This document shows, piece after piece, positions 30,023-38,373 of a DNA stretch of 38,475 nt. A program made the translations under genes and the position numbers. The notes beneath the pieces are model-generated. The model was not told the origin of the DNA, did not search any database, and saw only the letters and a list, made by a program, of their open reading frames with translations. The stretch lies in the NCBI GenBank assembly GCA_021324075.1, contig JAJPJW010000096.1, forward strand, positions 1 through 38,475, read 5' to 3'. The stretch comes from Pseudomonadota bacterium (GTDB taxonomy: Bacteria; Oederibacteriota; Muellerivitia; Muellerivitales; Muellerivitaceae). Numbering within the stretch: position 1 is the stretch's first letter; each line of letters opens with the position of its first letter.

Positions 30023-31303
30023 TTATTTCCGCTTTTCGATCGGCACGTAGGCCCTCTGCGTCGGGCCCTGGTAAACCTGCCGGGGGCGGTTGATGCGGGT
30101 GTTCTTATCGTGCCGCATCTCCCTCCAGTGGGCCAGCCACCCGGGCACCCGGCCGATGGCGAAAAGCACCGTGAACATGTTCACCGGGAAGCCCGCGGCC
30201 TTGAGGATGAGGCCGGAATAGAAATCCACGTTGGGATAGAGCTTGCGGCTGAGGAAATAATCGTCCTTCAGGGCGATTTCCTCCAGCTTTTTGGCGATAT
30301 CGAACATGGGGTCGTTCAGGCCCGGTTTGTTGAGGAGCGAATCGCAGAGCTTCTTGATGATCTTGGCGCGGGGGTCGAAGTTCTTGTAGACCCGGTGGCC
30401 GAAACCCATCAGTTTTCCCTTGTTGTTCTTGATGTTGTCCACGAAGGCGGAGGGGGACATCTTGCTGTCGCGGATCTGTTCGAGCATCTCGATGACTTCC
30501 TGGTTGGCCCCGCCGTGCAGCTTGCCCCAGAGGGCGCTGATGCCCGCCCCGATGACCGCGTAGATATTGGCCAGGCTGGAGCCCGCCATGCGCACGGTAG
30601 AGGTGGAGCAGTTCTGTTCGTGGTCGGCGGACAGCAACAGGAACATGTCCAGGGCCTTCACCACGTCCGGATCCAGCTGGTAGTCATTGACGGGCGAGGC
30701 GAACATCATATTGAGGAAGTTCTCCACGAATTTGAGCTTATTGGAGGGATAAACGACGGGCTCGTCGATGGTCTTCTTATAGGAAATGGCGGCGATGGTG
30801 CGGATCTGGGACATGAGGTTGGCGATGATGACCTCCTCGTCCGCCGGGTCCAGGTTGTCCTTGACCGGGTAGAAGGCCGCCAGGGAGGCCACCACGGAAG
30901 TCAGCACGGCCATGGGGTGGGCGCCCCGGGGAAAACCGTTGAAGAACTGCATCATGTCCTCGGGGATCAGGGAGGACCGGTTCAGGTGATCGGAGAAGGT
31001 GTCGAAGTTCTTGGTGCTGGGCAGGTCGCCGTACATGAGCAGGTAGGCGGTCTCGATAAAAAAGGACTTCTCGGCCAGTTCCTCGATGGGGATGCCGCGG
31101 TAGCGCAGGATGCCCTTGTCGCCGTCGATGAAAGTGATGGCGCTCTGGCAGGCGCCGGTGTTGCCGTAGCCGTTGTCCAGGGTGATATAGCCGCTGTCGG
31201 CGCGCAGGCTGGAGATGTCGATGGCCTTCTCGCCTTCCGTGCCAACCACCACGGGGTATTCGTAGGTTTTTCCATCGAGAATGATTTTCGCTTTGTCGGG
31301 CAT
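30023..31303 (-). CDS. gltA: Citrate synthase
   Basis: This 426-aa cytoplasmic enzyme condenses acetyl-CoA and oxaloacetate in the first step of the TCA cycle. It matches the full-length hexameric (Gram-negative, NADH-sensitive) type in length. Catalytic residues are in place: His263 in LWGKLHGGAN, His303 in GFGHRVYKNFDPRA and Asp360 in LYPNVDFYSG. The SADHEQNCST motif (225-234) is also typical. GGAGG precedes the ATG. No other TCA gene is adjacent. A perfect inverted repeat, GAATTCT/AGAATTC (31333-31350), lies 30 bp upstream and may be an operator. The flanking secreted paralogues are unrelated in function as far as can be seen. Confidence 0.97.
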   Translation of the reverse strand: MPDKAKIILDGKTYEYPVVVGTEGEKAIDISSLRADSGYITLDNGYGNTGACQSAITFIDGDKGILRYRGIPIEELAEKSFFIETAYLLMYGDLPSTKNFDTFSDHLNRSSLIPEDMMQFFNGFPRGAHPMAVLTSVVASLAAFYPVKDNLDPADEEVIIANLMSQIRTIAAISYKKTIDEPVVYPSNKLKFVENFLNMMFASPVNDYQLDPDVVKALDMFLLLSADHEQNCSTSTVRMAGSSLANIYAVIGAGISALWGKLHGGANQEVIEMLEQIRDSKMSPSAFVDNIKNNKGKLMGFGHRVYKNFDPRAKIIKKLCDSLLNKPGLNDPMFDIAKKLEEIALKDDYFLSRKLYPNVDFYSGLILKAAGFPVNMFTVLFAIGRVPGWLAHWREMRHDKNTRINRPRQVYQGPTQRAYVPIEKRK

Positions 31304-31332
31304 GGCGGCCTCCGCCGGGTCTATGAGATAGG

Positions 31333-31350
31333 GAATTCTAGAGAGAATTC
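31333..31350. promoter_or_regulatory. Perfect inverted repeat in the gltA/secreted-protein divergent region
   Basis: GAATTCT-AGAG-AGAATTC is a perfect 7-bp inverted repeat, 30 bp upstream of the gltA start and within the 166-bp divergent region shared with the gene at 31470. It has the size and placement of a regulator binding site. No regulator can be named. Confidence 0.35.
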
Positions 31351-31469
31351 GCCAAATAAAACAGGAAGTTTTGTCCGATTTTGAAAAAAATCCAGGCTGA
31401 CAGGTCCGGGCGGGCCCGGGATTGGAAAGTTGACTGGCGCTTTAACGGTCTTTCGATTTAAATAACGCC

Positions 31470-32042
31470 ATGAGAGTTTTTAAAACAAAAGCCCTGTTTT
31501 TTTTGCTGGTGCCCGTACTCGCCTGTGCGGTTGTCGGGAGGGCGCAGGCCGACCCCTTCGCGTCCGGCCAAAGCATCGATACCCGGATGGACCTGGGGCT
31601 CTTCGGCCTTTTGGGTGGGGGGATGAACTATTCGATGGGGGGGAGGCCCCTCACCCGCTATGCGGACTTCAAGGGACTGATTTACCCCCTGCGCGACGAG
31701 GAAGCTTCCGACCTCATCCGGGACGCGGAGCAATGCCATTTCGCCGCCAGCGTCCTATACGTGACGGGCGGGGTGGTGGGCGTGGATGTGGCCTTGAACT
31801 TCAAACCCGTGCCTTTCCTGGGCGTGGACTGGTTCGACCGGATCTCCACCGCCGTGGTGGCGGGGGAGTTTTTTTGGGGCGCGGGGGCCCTTTTGGACAA
31901 CGGCGCCGAGGGCCGCAAGTACAACGCTGTCCAGCGCTACAACCAACTGCTCCGGAACAGCCCCCAGGCCGTCCTGGAATTAAAGCCCCGGCTGGCCCTG
32001 GCCCCGCAAGGCCCCGAACTGGGCCTGGATTTGGCTTTTTAA
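31470..32042 (+). CDS. Secreted protein of unknown function, paralogue of 29191-29805
   Basis: This 190-aa protein has a signal peptide (MRVFKTKALFFLLVPVLACA...). It shares two blocks with the protein at 29191-29805: GRPLTRYADFKGLIYPLRDEEAS (versus GLPLQTSSDFKKVIDPLGDSQAS) and GRKYNAVQRYNQLL (versus SERYNAVNRYNYLV). It likewise ends in a Phe (LGLDLAF). Two hydrophobic stretches lie between (VLYVTGGVVGVDVALNF and ISTAVVAGEFFWGAGALL). Role unknown; likely envelope. No Shine-Dalgarno is visible before the ATG. The next gene starts 3 bp after its stop and is likely co-transcribed. Confidence 0.78.
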   Translation: MRVFKTKALFFLLVPVLACAVVGRAQADPFASGQSIDTRMDLGLFGLLGGGMNYSMGGRPLTRYADFKGLIYPLRDEEASDLIRDAEQCHFAASVLYVTGGVVGVDVALNFKPVPFLGVDWFDRISTAVVAGEFFWGAGALLDNGAEGRKYNAVQRYNQLLRNSPQAVLELKPRLALAPQGPELGLDLAF

Positions 32043-32045
32043 TCC

Positions 32046-33506
32046 ATGGTGCGTCCCCCCAAGAAGTCGGGCCTCCTTTTATCCCTCCTTTTCCTGCTGA
32101 CGGCCCCGAGCCTCGCTGGCCCCCCTGATTGGCAGGGAACCTGGGAAGGGGAGATGGGGACGGGGAGCCATCTCTTCCGCGTTGCCTTCGTCTTGAAGGA
32201 AGGCACCGGGGAATATGACAACATCGACGACGGCATCTATGGCGAAGCCATGACCCTGGAAGGCGACGGACGAAAACTCCAAGGCCGGACCGACGGAGGG
32301 GGTGTCCTGGAGCTTTCGAAAACCCCGGGCCAGGCAATCCTGACCGGAATTTTCACGCAAGGCCCCGGCGCGGATATCCAGCGCAGTTTGGTGCTTGAAA
32401 ACCAAGGCTACCCGGTCACCCTCCACCGGGGGGAGGATTATCTCCGGGCGAGGCTTGGAAGCGATGGAGGCGGGCAAACCCCTTATCAATATGCTCTACC
32501 CGCCGTCCTGTCCGATGGGTGGGAAATCGGGGACCTCCGGAAAAGCCGGGCCGACCTGCCAAAAGTGGAAGGGGTCGTGCGGGATATCCTGACGGGCTCC
32601 TTTCCCCATATCCATAGCCTGGCGGTGGTGAAGGACGGAAAGCTGGTCTTGGATGAGTATTTCTACGGTTACGGCCCCAACGATCTCCATCCCGTCCAAT
32701 CGGTCACAAAGGACATCTTCTCGCTTCTTTTTGGGATCGGGGTGGGGCAAGGCCTGGTCCAGCCGGAACAAAAGCTTTTCGACTCTTTCCCCGAATACCG
32801 GCTTAAGCCCAACTGGGAAAAGACCAAGGATTCCATCACCCTGGAATCCCTCCTGACCATGACTTCGGGGCTCGGCTGCGACGACTTCAAGGATTCGGAA
32901 TCCTGTTCCTGGAAGATGGTGGCTTCCCCCGATTGGCTGGATTTTTCCCTATCCCTGCCCCAGCAAAACCCGCCCGGCTCCCATTTCGCCTATTGCGGCG
33001 CCTGTTTAACCCCGCTGGGTGTGATCCTGGAGCGGCAAAGCGGCCTGAGCCTGCCCGAGTACGCCCAGAAATTCCTTTTCGGACCGCTGGGAATCCAGGA
33101 GACTCGCTGGTGGGATGGCCCGGGGGACAGCCATTCCCCCGCCTTTGGATTGGCCTTAAGGCCCCGGGACATGGCCAAGCTGGGATATTTGATGGTGAAG
33201 AAAGGAGAGTGGAAGGGCCGGGAAGTCGTCCCTGAAAGCTGGATCACCCGGTCCACCTCGCCTTTTGTGCCGAACACCCAAACGGGCAAGGAAGCCGACT
33301 ACGGCTATCTATGGTGGGAAAGGGATGTCACCTGGCATGGAAAGAAACATCGCAGCTTGGACGCCTGGGGTGTGGGCGGCCAGCATGTTTTCATCGTCCC
33401 GGACCTTGACCTGGTCTGCGTGTTGACGGGCGGCAACTATAAGGACGGAAATCTCGCCAATAACAGCTTCAAAATTTTTCATGAAGTGTTGGAGGCCTTC
33501 CGGTAG
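32046..33506 (+). CDS. Exported serine hydrolase (beta-lactamase class C-like)
   Basis: This 486-aa protein has a signal peptide (LLLSLLFLLTAPSLA). A ~120-residue N-terminal beta-rich part is followed by a serine beta-lactamase-like (penicillin-binding AmpC/esterase) domain. The nucleophile motif SVTK (219-222) is in HPVQSVTKDIFSLLFGIG. The usual Y-x-N motif appears as FAYCGACLTPLGVILE, with Gly where Asn is expected. The third motif region is AWGVGGQHVFIVPDLDLVCVL. LEYAQKFLFGPLGI-type text (here LPEYAQKFLFGPLGIQ) and GLALRPRDMAKLGYLMVKKG are typical of the family. Such proteins are peptidases, esterases or lactamases; the substrate is unknown. It starts 3 bp after the secreted-protein gene, with no obvious ribosome site. 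Confidence 0.87.
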   Translation: MVRPPKKSGLLLSLLFLLTAPSLAGPPDWQGTWEGEMGTGSHLFRVAFVLKEGTGEYDNIDDGIYGEAMTLEGDGRKLQGRTDGGGVLELSKTPGQAILTGIFTQGPGADIQRSLVLENQGYPVTLHRGEDYLRARLGSDGGGQTPYQYALPAVLSDGWEIGDLRKSRADLPKVEGVVRDILTGSFPHIHSLAVVKDGKLVLDEYFYGYGPNDLHPVQSVTKDIFSLLFGIGVGQGLVQPEQKLFDSFPEYRLKPNWEKTKDSITLESLLTMTSGLGCDDFKDSESCSWKMVASPDWLDFSLSLPQQNPPGSHFAYCGACLTPLGVILERQSGLSLPEYAQKFLFGPLGIQETRWWDGPGDSHSPAFGLALRPRDMAKLGYLMVKKGEWKGREVVPESWITRSTSPFVPNTQTGKEADYGYLWWERDVTWHGKKHRSLDAWGVGGQHVFIVPDLDLVCVLTGGNYKDGNLANNSFKIFHEVLEAFR

Positions 33507-33524
33507 GCGGGGCATAATAAACCC

Positions 33525-35639
33525 ATGAAATCCCTCCCCGGACCGGCTTGGCGTGACAAGGTTTTCGGGGGCCTGCTTCTGGTCTGGGCCGTGCTGGTCT
33601 TCGCCCATTATTTTTCCCTCAAAACCGCCTTCGATCTTTCCTTTATTTCCACGGCCTTTTCGGCCTTAAGCCAGGCTGATTTCCACAAGCTGGCGGGTAA
33701 CTGGCTCAACTTCTTTAAAAACCTCGGCTGTGTCCTGGCGGTTTTGTTCGTCCTGTGGCGGTTGGGACACCGATTCCTCCAATGGATCGGGCTTACGGAA
33801 AAGAACGCCGCCCTGCGGTTTTGCCTGGAAATGGCGCTGGGGATCGCCACGACCAATACCCTCTGGCTGGGGTTCGGGTTGAACCGGCTTTGGTTCGAAC
33901 CGCTCCAGTGGGCCTTGGGGCTGGCTTTGTTGGGCTGGGCCCTTTGGGACCTTTCCCGGAGCTTCCTCAAAATCCAAAAGTTTCCCCGATGGCCAAAGCC
34001 CGGGAATTTCTTTCTTTTATTGGGAGTTTTGGGGGCCTTGAGTTTGGCTTTGGACCTGCTCCAAGGCATGACCCCCGACGTCTATTTTGACGGTCTGGTT
34101 TACCATCTCGCGGCCCTCCAGTTCTGGCAATTCCACCACGGCCTCGCCGACTTTTACACCAACCTGTACTCCTACTTTCCTTTCGGCGGGGAACTCTACT
34201 TCGCCAACGGGTTTTTCTTCGCGGGCAGCGAGGCGGCCAAAATGCTCAACGCCTTTTCGGCCGGCCTTTGCGGTTTGGCCCTGGCCGGTTGGGTGGCCGA
34301 GGAATCAGGCTGGGACAAGGGGCTCATGGCCTGGGCCATGGTGCTTACCCTGCCCCTGGTCTCGGCCGCGGTCTGGACCACCCAGAATGACGTCTTGCTG
34401 GCCTTCTTCTTTATCCTCTTTATCTACACGCTTCTTCGCTGGCTCCCGGGCGCCGGGAATTCCTGGGCACTGGCCGCAGGCCTCTTGGGTGGGGCCGCCT
34501 TGACGGTGAAGTACACCGCCATCGCCAGCGTGGGGATAGTCCTCTTCACGGCGCTGTTTTTCTATAAAAAGGGTGCAGTCGATCCGAAAAAAAAGGCCGG
34601 GTGGGTCTGGGTTATCCTATTGATGGCCGGTTCGGTAGCGCCCTGGTTGTTAAAGAACAACGTCTTTACTGGAAATTTTTTTTATCCCTACCTTTCGTCC
34701 GTTTTTGGCGGCCGGGCCCTGCCGTCCGAAAATATGGCGGCCCTTCTCAACGACAACGAGGCGGCTTTGGGCGCCAGCTTCTCTTTGTGGGGCTGGGCCA
34801 GCCGGGTATTTTCGATAGACCTGAATAAAACCATCGCGCCGCTGCTTTTTGGCTTTGTCCCCTTTTTGTTCCTCGGCGGGAAATGGCGGCCCCTTACCCG
34901 GTTTTTTGTCCTGCTTAGCTTCCTTCTTTTATTATCCGGCTTTCTGATTTCCCACCAGCTCCGGCTGATGATTCCCGGATTCGTCGTTTGCTTCGCAGCC
35001 ATGTTGTTGCTTCTGGAGGATGCGGAATGGAAGAAAGCGGCCTGGGCTTGGGGCGGGATCGTGACGCTCTTCGCCGCGCTCAGCTTTCTTTCGCTTGCAC
35101 GCCTGAGCGTGGATTATTACCGGACCCCGAAAATGGCCTTGGGGGTTGAAACCCGCGAGGAATACCTTGGGCAGGCCCGGCAAACCGCCACCTATTACAG
35201 TTTGACCCAGGCGGCGCAAAGTTTCCTTCCCCCGGACGCTTGCATCCTTGTGGTGGGAGATGCGCGGGGACTTTATTATCCCCGGCCCTTTTACACAAAC
35301 AGCGTGTTTGACGACCAAGTTCTTCCACGATTGGTTCTGCAAGAAAATGGGAAAGCGGAAAGAATCCGGAAGAGACTTAAAGAAATGGGAATAGATGACA
35401 TTGTGGTTTCGGGTGAGGAAGGTTACCGATTGTCGAGGGCATATTCCGTTTGTTCTATAACGCCGGAGGAATTGGGTAAATTGGACGATCTTATCCAACA
35501 TTGGACCGACTCTTGGTTCTTGGACCGATTGAACGGTATTTACCGGCTGAGAAATTCCTCTATCGAACACGACTCTCCAGTGTTGGATTATCTGGTATTT
35601 CTCAGAATTACGAATGGAACTTCAGATACCCACAAATAA
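33525..35639 (+). CDS. Polytopic membrane protein, GT-C glycosyltransferase-like
   Basis: This 704-aa protein has about 12-13 TM helices and a C-terminal soluble part (from about residue 540). TPDVYFDGLVYHLAALQFWQ (near 186-205) has the Asp-x-x-x-Y-H pattern of the first periplasmic loop in ArnT/PMT-like GT-C enzymes, where an acidic residue is catalytic. TTQNDVLLAFFFILFIYTLL is a typical later segment. Such proteins move sugars from lipid carriers to proteins or lipids; donor and acceptor are unknown here. The final segment, with a DACILVVGDARGLYYPRPFY-like strand, resembles the C-terminal domain found in many of these proteins. It lies between the serine hydrolase and glmU on the same strand. 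Confidence 0.8.
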   Translation: MKSLPGPAWRDKVFGGLLLVWAVLVFAHYFSLKTAFDLSFISTAFSALSQADFHKLAGNWLNFFKNLGCVLAVLFVLWRLGHRFLQWIGLTEKNAALRFCLEMALGIATTNTLWLGFGLNRLWFEPLQWALGLALLGWALWDLSRSFLKIQKFPRWPKPGNFFLLLGVLGALSLALDLLQGMTPDVYFDGLVYHLAALQFWQFHHGLADFYTNLYSYFPFGGELYFANGFFFAGSEAAKMLNAFSAGLCGLALAGWVAEESGWDKGLMAWAMVLTLPLVSAAVWTTQNDVLLAFFFILFIYTLLRWLPGAGNSWALAAGLLGGAALTVKYTAIASVGIVLFTALFFYKKGAVDPKKKAGWVWVILLMAGSVAPWLLKNNVFTGNFFYPYLSSVFGGRALPSENMAALLNDNEAALGASFSLWGWASRVFSIDLNKTIAPLLFGFVPFLFLGGKWRPLTRFFVLLSFLLLLSGFLISHQLRLMIPGFVVCFAAMLLLLEDAEWKKAAWAWGGIVTLFAALSFLSLARLSVDYYRTPKMALGVETREEYLGQARQTATYYSLTQAAQSFLPPDACILVVGDARGLYYPRPFYTNSVFDDQVLPRLVLQENGKAERIRKRLKEMGIDDIVVSGEEGYRLSRAYSVCSITPEELGKLDDLIQHWTDSWFLDRLNGIYRLRNSSIEHDSPVLDYLVFLRITNGTSDTHK

Positions 35640-35728
35640 AAAGGTACGCTTAAAAGCCATGCGATTTTTTTACGGGGTGGTTGTCTCTGTGGTTAAATAA
35701 GCCAAGTTTCGATTTATTGGAGGCTTCG

Positions 35729-37081
35729 GTGGCCATTCCTTTGGCGGCGGTCATTCTGGCGGCGGGCGACAGCAAGCGCATGAATTCCAAGACCCCCCTG
35801 GCGCTTCTGCCGGTGGCGGGCCAGCCCATGATCGAATACTCCCTCCAGAACGCCGAGGCCCTCTCTCCCGATAAGATCTTCGTCGTGGTAGGCCCCCATT
35901 CGAAAGAAGTCTCCGAATATCTGGGGAAAAGGGCCAAGCCCGTCCTTCAAAAACAAAACCTGGGCAGCGGCCATGCGGTCCAGCAGGTCCTGCCCTATCT
36001 GAAGTCCTTCAAGGGAAACGTCATTGTTTTCTATGCCGACGACTGCCTGACCCGGCGGGAAAGCGTCTTGGCCTTGAGGCAAATCCATCTTCTCCAGCAA
36101 TCCACCGCGACCCTGCTGACGGCCCGGATCGAGAATCCTTTCCGCTATGGAAGGATTGTCCGGGGGCCCAACGGGGATGTGGAAGGGATCGTCGAAGAGG
36201 ACCAAGCGACCGATGAAATCCGGCGGATCAAGGAAGTCAACGCCGGTGTCTACCTCTTCCAGGCGCCTTTCCTGTCCCAGGCTTTGAAGTCCCTGGAGGC
36301 TTCCAAGGCGAAAAAGGAGTTTTATATCACCGAATCCATCGCCCACCTCGTGCGTGCGGGCGGCAAGGTCCAGGCCCTGATGATGCCCGACCGCACGGAA
36401 GTCCTGGGCATCAGCAACCGCGGCCAGTTGTCCTGGGCCCACCGGATCCTGAACTTGCGGCGGGTGTTGGAACACCAGCAAAAGGGCGTGACTTTCTTGA
36501 ACCCGAAATCGGTGGAGGTCAGCCGGCAAACGGTCATCGGCCGGGACACGGTCATCGAGGGGAACGTGAAGCTGACGGGCGACACGGTCATCGGGGAGGA
36601 CTGCCGCATCGAATCGGGCAGCGTGGTCCATTCCTCCCGGCTCGGCAGGGGCGTGACCCTCCGGTCCTCCCGCATCATGGACAGCCAGCTGGCCGACGGC
36701 TGCGACGCCGGCCCCTTCGCCCACGTCAGGGGCGGCTGCGTTTTGGATAAATCGGTGCACGTCGGGACGAACACCGAGCGCAAGAACGCCCGGGTCGGCG
36801 CCGAAAGCAAGATGGGCCATTTTTCCTACGTGGGGGACGCCGTCCTCGGCAGGGATGTCAACGTGGGGGCGGGCTGTGTTTTCGCCAATTTCGACGGCAA
36901 GAATAAGCATGAAAGCCGCATCGGAAATAAGGTCTTCCTGGGAAGCAATTCCACCCTGGTAGCGCCGGTTACCATCGGCGACCGGGCGGTTATCGGGGCG
37001 GGAGCCGTCGTTACCAAGAATGTGCCCGCGGGGGTGACGGTTGTGGGGGTCCCCGCCAAGCCTTTCCAAAAGAAGAAGTAA
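35729..37081 (+). CDS. glmU: GlmU-like bifunctional N-acetylglucosamine-1-phosphate uridyltransferase/acetyltransferase
   Basis: This 450-aa protein is read from the GTG at 35729 (TTGGAGG 5 nt upstream), the usual GlmU length. The N-terminal nucleotidyltransferase begins LAAGDSKRMNSKTPLALLP (10-28). Normal GlmU has LAAGxGxRMxSxxPK: here the second Gly is Ser15 and the conserved Lys (Lys25 in E. coli) is Leu24. The metal-binding Asp survives in FYADDCLTR (E. coli YGDVPL), and YGRIV...GIVEE...EVNAGVYLF matches the family. The C-terminal left-handed beta-helix acetyltransferase is well conserved: GPFAHVRGG, NTERKNARVG, SKMGHFSYVGD and NVGAGCVFANFDG, plus LGSNSTLVAPVTIG. GlmU makes UDP-GlcNAc for cell wall and lipid A. 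Its place before prs and the L25 gene is the common arrangement. The signature changes leave first-domain activity in question. Confidence 0.88.
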   Translation: MAIPLAAVILAAGDSKRMNSKTPLALLPVAGQPMIEYSLQNAEALSPDKIFVVVGPHSKEVSEYLGKRAKPVLQKQNLGSGHAVQQVLPYLKSFKGNVIVFYADDCLTRRESVLALRQIHLLQQSTATLLTARIENPFRYGRIVRGPNGDVEGIVEEDQATDEIRRIKEVNAGVYLFQAPFLSQALKSLEASKAKKEFYITESIAHLVRAGGKVQALMMPDRTEVLGISNRGQLSWAHRILNLRRVLEHQQKGVTFLNPKSVEVSRQTVIGRDTVIEGNVKLTGDTVIGEDCRIESGSVVHSSRLGRGVTLRSSRIMDSQLADGCDAGPFAHVRGGCVLDKSVHVGTNTERKNARVGAESKMGHFSYVGDAVLGRDVNVGAGCVFANFDGKNKHESRIGNKVFLGSNSTLVAPVTIGDRAVIGAGAVVTKNVPAGVTVVGVPAKPFQKKK

Positions 37082-37105
37082 ATTCCGAAGATTGAAACGT
37101 CCCGG

Positions 37106-37134
37106 TTGCCGCTTGGTTTCATTTGTGGTAAAAG
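37106..37134 (+). promoter_or_regulatory. Candidate promoter of prs
   Basis: TTGCCG (37106-37111), a 17-bp spacer and TAAAAG (37129-37134) each match four of six bases of the sigma-70 consensus. A TG one base before the -10 (37126-37127) gives an extended -10. Transcription would start about 94 nt before the prs ATG. It suggests prs can be transcribed independently of glmU. Consensus match only. Confidence 0.35.
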
Positions 37135-37234
37135 ATTGCCTCCGGGTGCCTCCAACGCGTTCTTCCACATCCCCCGCCGGGCCCAGCTGAAGCCGCCTTC
37201 TTCTCGACGCCGCCATTAAAATTGAGGAGCCTCC

Positions 37235-38197
37235 ATGACGAGGACCGTGGGTCCGAACGGACTGAAAATCTTCTGCGGGACAGCCAATCCCGAATTGGCG
37301 AAGGCCATCGCCGAATCACTCAAGGTTCCCCTGGGCGAACTGCTCGTGAGCCGTTTTTCCGAGGGCGAGATCCGCATCAAGATCAACGAGGACGTCCGGG
37401 GCCGGGACATCTTCCTCATCCAGCCCACCTGCCCGCCGGTCAACGACAACGTGGTGGAGCTGCTGATCATCCTGGACGCCTTCCGCCGGGCTTCGGCGCG
37501 CCGCATCACGGCCGTTCTTCCTTATTACGGTTATGCCCGGCAGGACCGCAAGGACCAGCCCCGCGTCCCCATTACCGCCAAGCTCATGGCCAATATCATC
37601 ACCGAGGCGGGGGCGGACCGGGTTTTGACCATGGACCTGCACGCCCAGCAGATCCAGGGCTTCTTCGACATCCCGGTGGACCACCTTTACGCCTTCCCGG
37701 TCATCGCCTCCTATTTCCGCAAGAAGAAGCTCAAGAACCTGACCATTGTCTCCCCCGATGTGGGGGGCATCAAGATGGCCCGCGCCTACGCCAAGGGTTT
37801 GGATGCCGACCTGGCCATCGTGGACAAGCGCCGCATGGGCCCCAACGAGGTGGAAGCCATGAACCTCATCGGGGAAGTGAAGGGAAAGACGGTCTTGATC
37901 CCCGACGACATGATCGCAACCGGCGGTTCGCTGGTACAGGCCGTCAACGCCCTGGTCAAATTCGGGGCCAAGGATATCTATGCTTCCTGCACCCACGCCA
38001 TTTTGTCGGGAAACGCCGTGGAAAAGCTTAAAAAATCGGTCTTGAAAGAAGTCGTGGTTACGGATACCATTCCTATCCCCCCGGAGAAGCGGATCGACAA
38101 AATTACCGTTCTTCCGGTGGCTCCCCTTTTCGGGGAGGCGATCCTTCGGATCCACAACGAAGAGTCCATTAGCTCGTTGTTCAACGATGTGATCTAG
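37235..38197 (+). CDS. prs: Ribose-phosphate pyrophosphokinase (PRPP synthetase)
   Basis: This 320-aa cytoplasmic enzyme makes PRPP from ribose-5-phosphate and ATP for nucleotide, His and Trp synthesis. Family blocks are all present: KIFCGTANPELAKAIAE, VSRFSEGEIRIKINEDVRG, PYYGYARQDRKDQPRVPI and MDLHAQQIQGFFDIPVDHLY. Also present is the PRPP loop LIPDDMIATGGSL (222-233). In E. coli the loop reads DDMIDTGGT, so the second acidic position is Ala228 here. It lies downstream of glmU (153-bp gap) and upstream of the L25 gene, a conserved housekeeping neighbourhood. GAGGAG precedes the ATG. Confidence 0.96.
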   Translation: MTRTVGPNGLKIFCGTANPELAKAIAESLKVPLGELLVSRFSEGEIRIKINEDVRGRDIFLIQPTCPPVNDNVVELLIILDAFRRASARRITAVLPYYGYARQDRKDQPRVPITAKLMANIITEAGADRVLTMDLHAQQIQGFFDIPVDHLYAFPVIASYFRKKKLKNLTIVSPDVGGIKMARAYAKGLDADLAIVDKRRMGPNEVEAMNLIGEVKGKTVLIPDDMIATGGSLVQAVNALVKFGAKDIYASCTHAILSGNAVEKLKKSVLKEVVVTDTIPIPPEKRIDKITVLPVAPLFGEAILRIHNEESISSLFNDVI

Positions 38198-38213
38198 CCA
38201 AAAGAAAATTAAC

Positions 38214-38301
38214 AATGTTTAATGAAGAGTGAAGAATGATGGAAGTTTCCGCGAAGCGGAAACAACCTTCATTTTAAATTTTACATTTTTCATTTCACAT
38301 T
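38214..38301. repeat. AT-rich inverted-repeat element between prs and the L25 gene
   Basis: The ends AATGT (38214-38218) and ACATT (38297-38301) are inverted, and the arms, rich in AATGAA and TTCATT, are imperfectly complementary. At the centre, TTTCCGC (38246-38252) and GCGGAAA (38256-38262) form a perfect 7-bp stem. The AT content contrasts with the genes on both sides. It resembles dispersed ATGAAGAATGAA-type intergenic repeats or a MITE. It has no coding capacity and could also affect prs mRNA 3'-end stability. Confidence 0.55.
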
Positions 38302-38373
38302 GATCTTACAAAGAAACTTGGATTCCGTGATTGCTGTTTTCGCGCGGTCACGCCCCAAGCGGGAGTCGACGCC

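Noticed and set aside
30110-31384. 424-codon plus-strand frame opposite citrate synthase
   Set aside because: It is a shadow of gltA, produced by GC-biased third positions; composition is His/Val/Asp/Gly-rich without domains.
35714-37216. 500-codon minus-strand frame opposite glmU
   Set aside because: It is antisense to a clearly conserved GlmU-like protein and has no family features.
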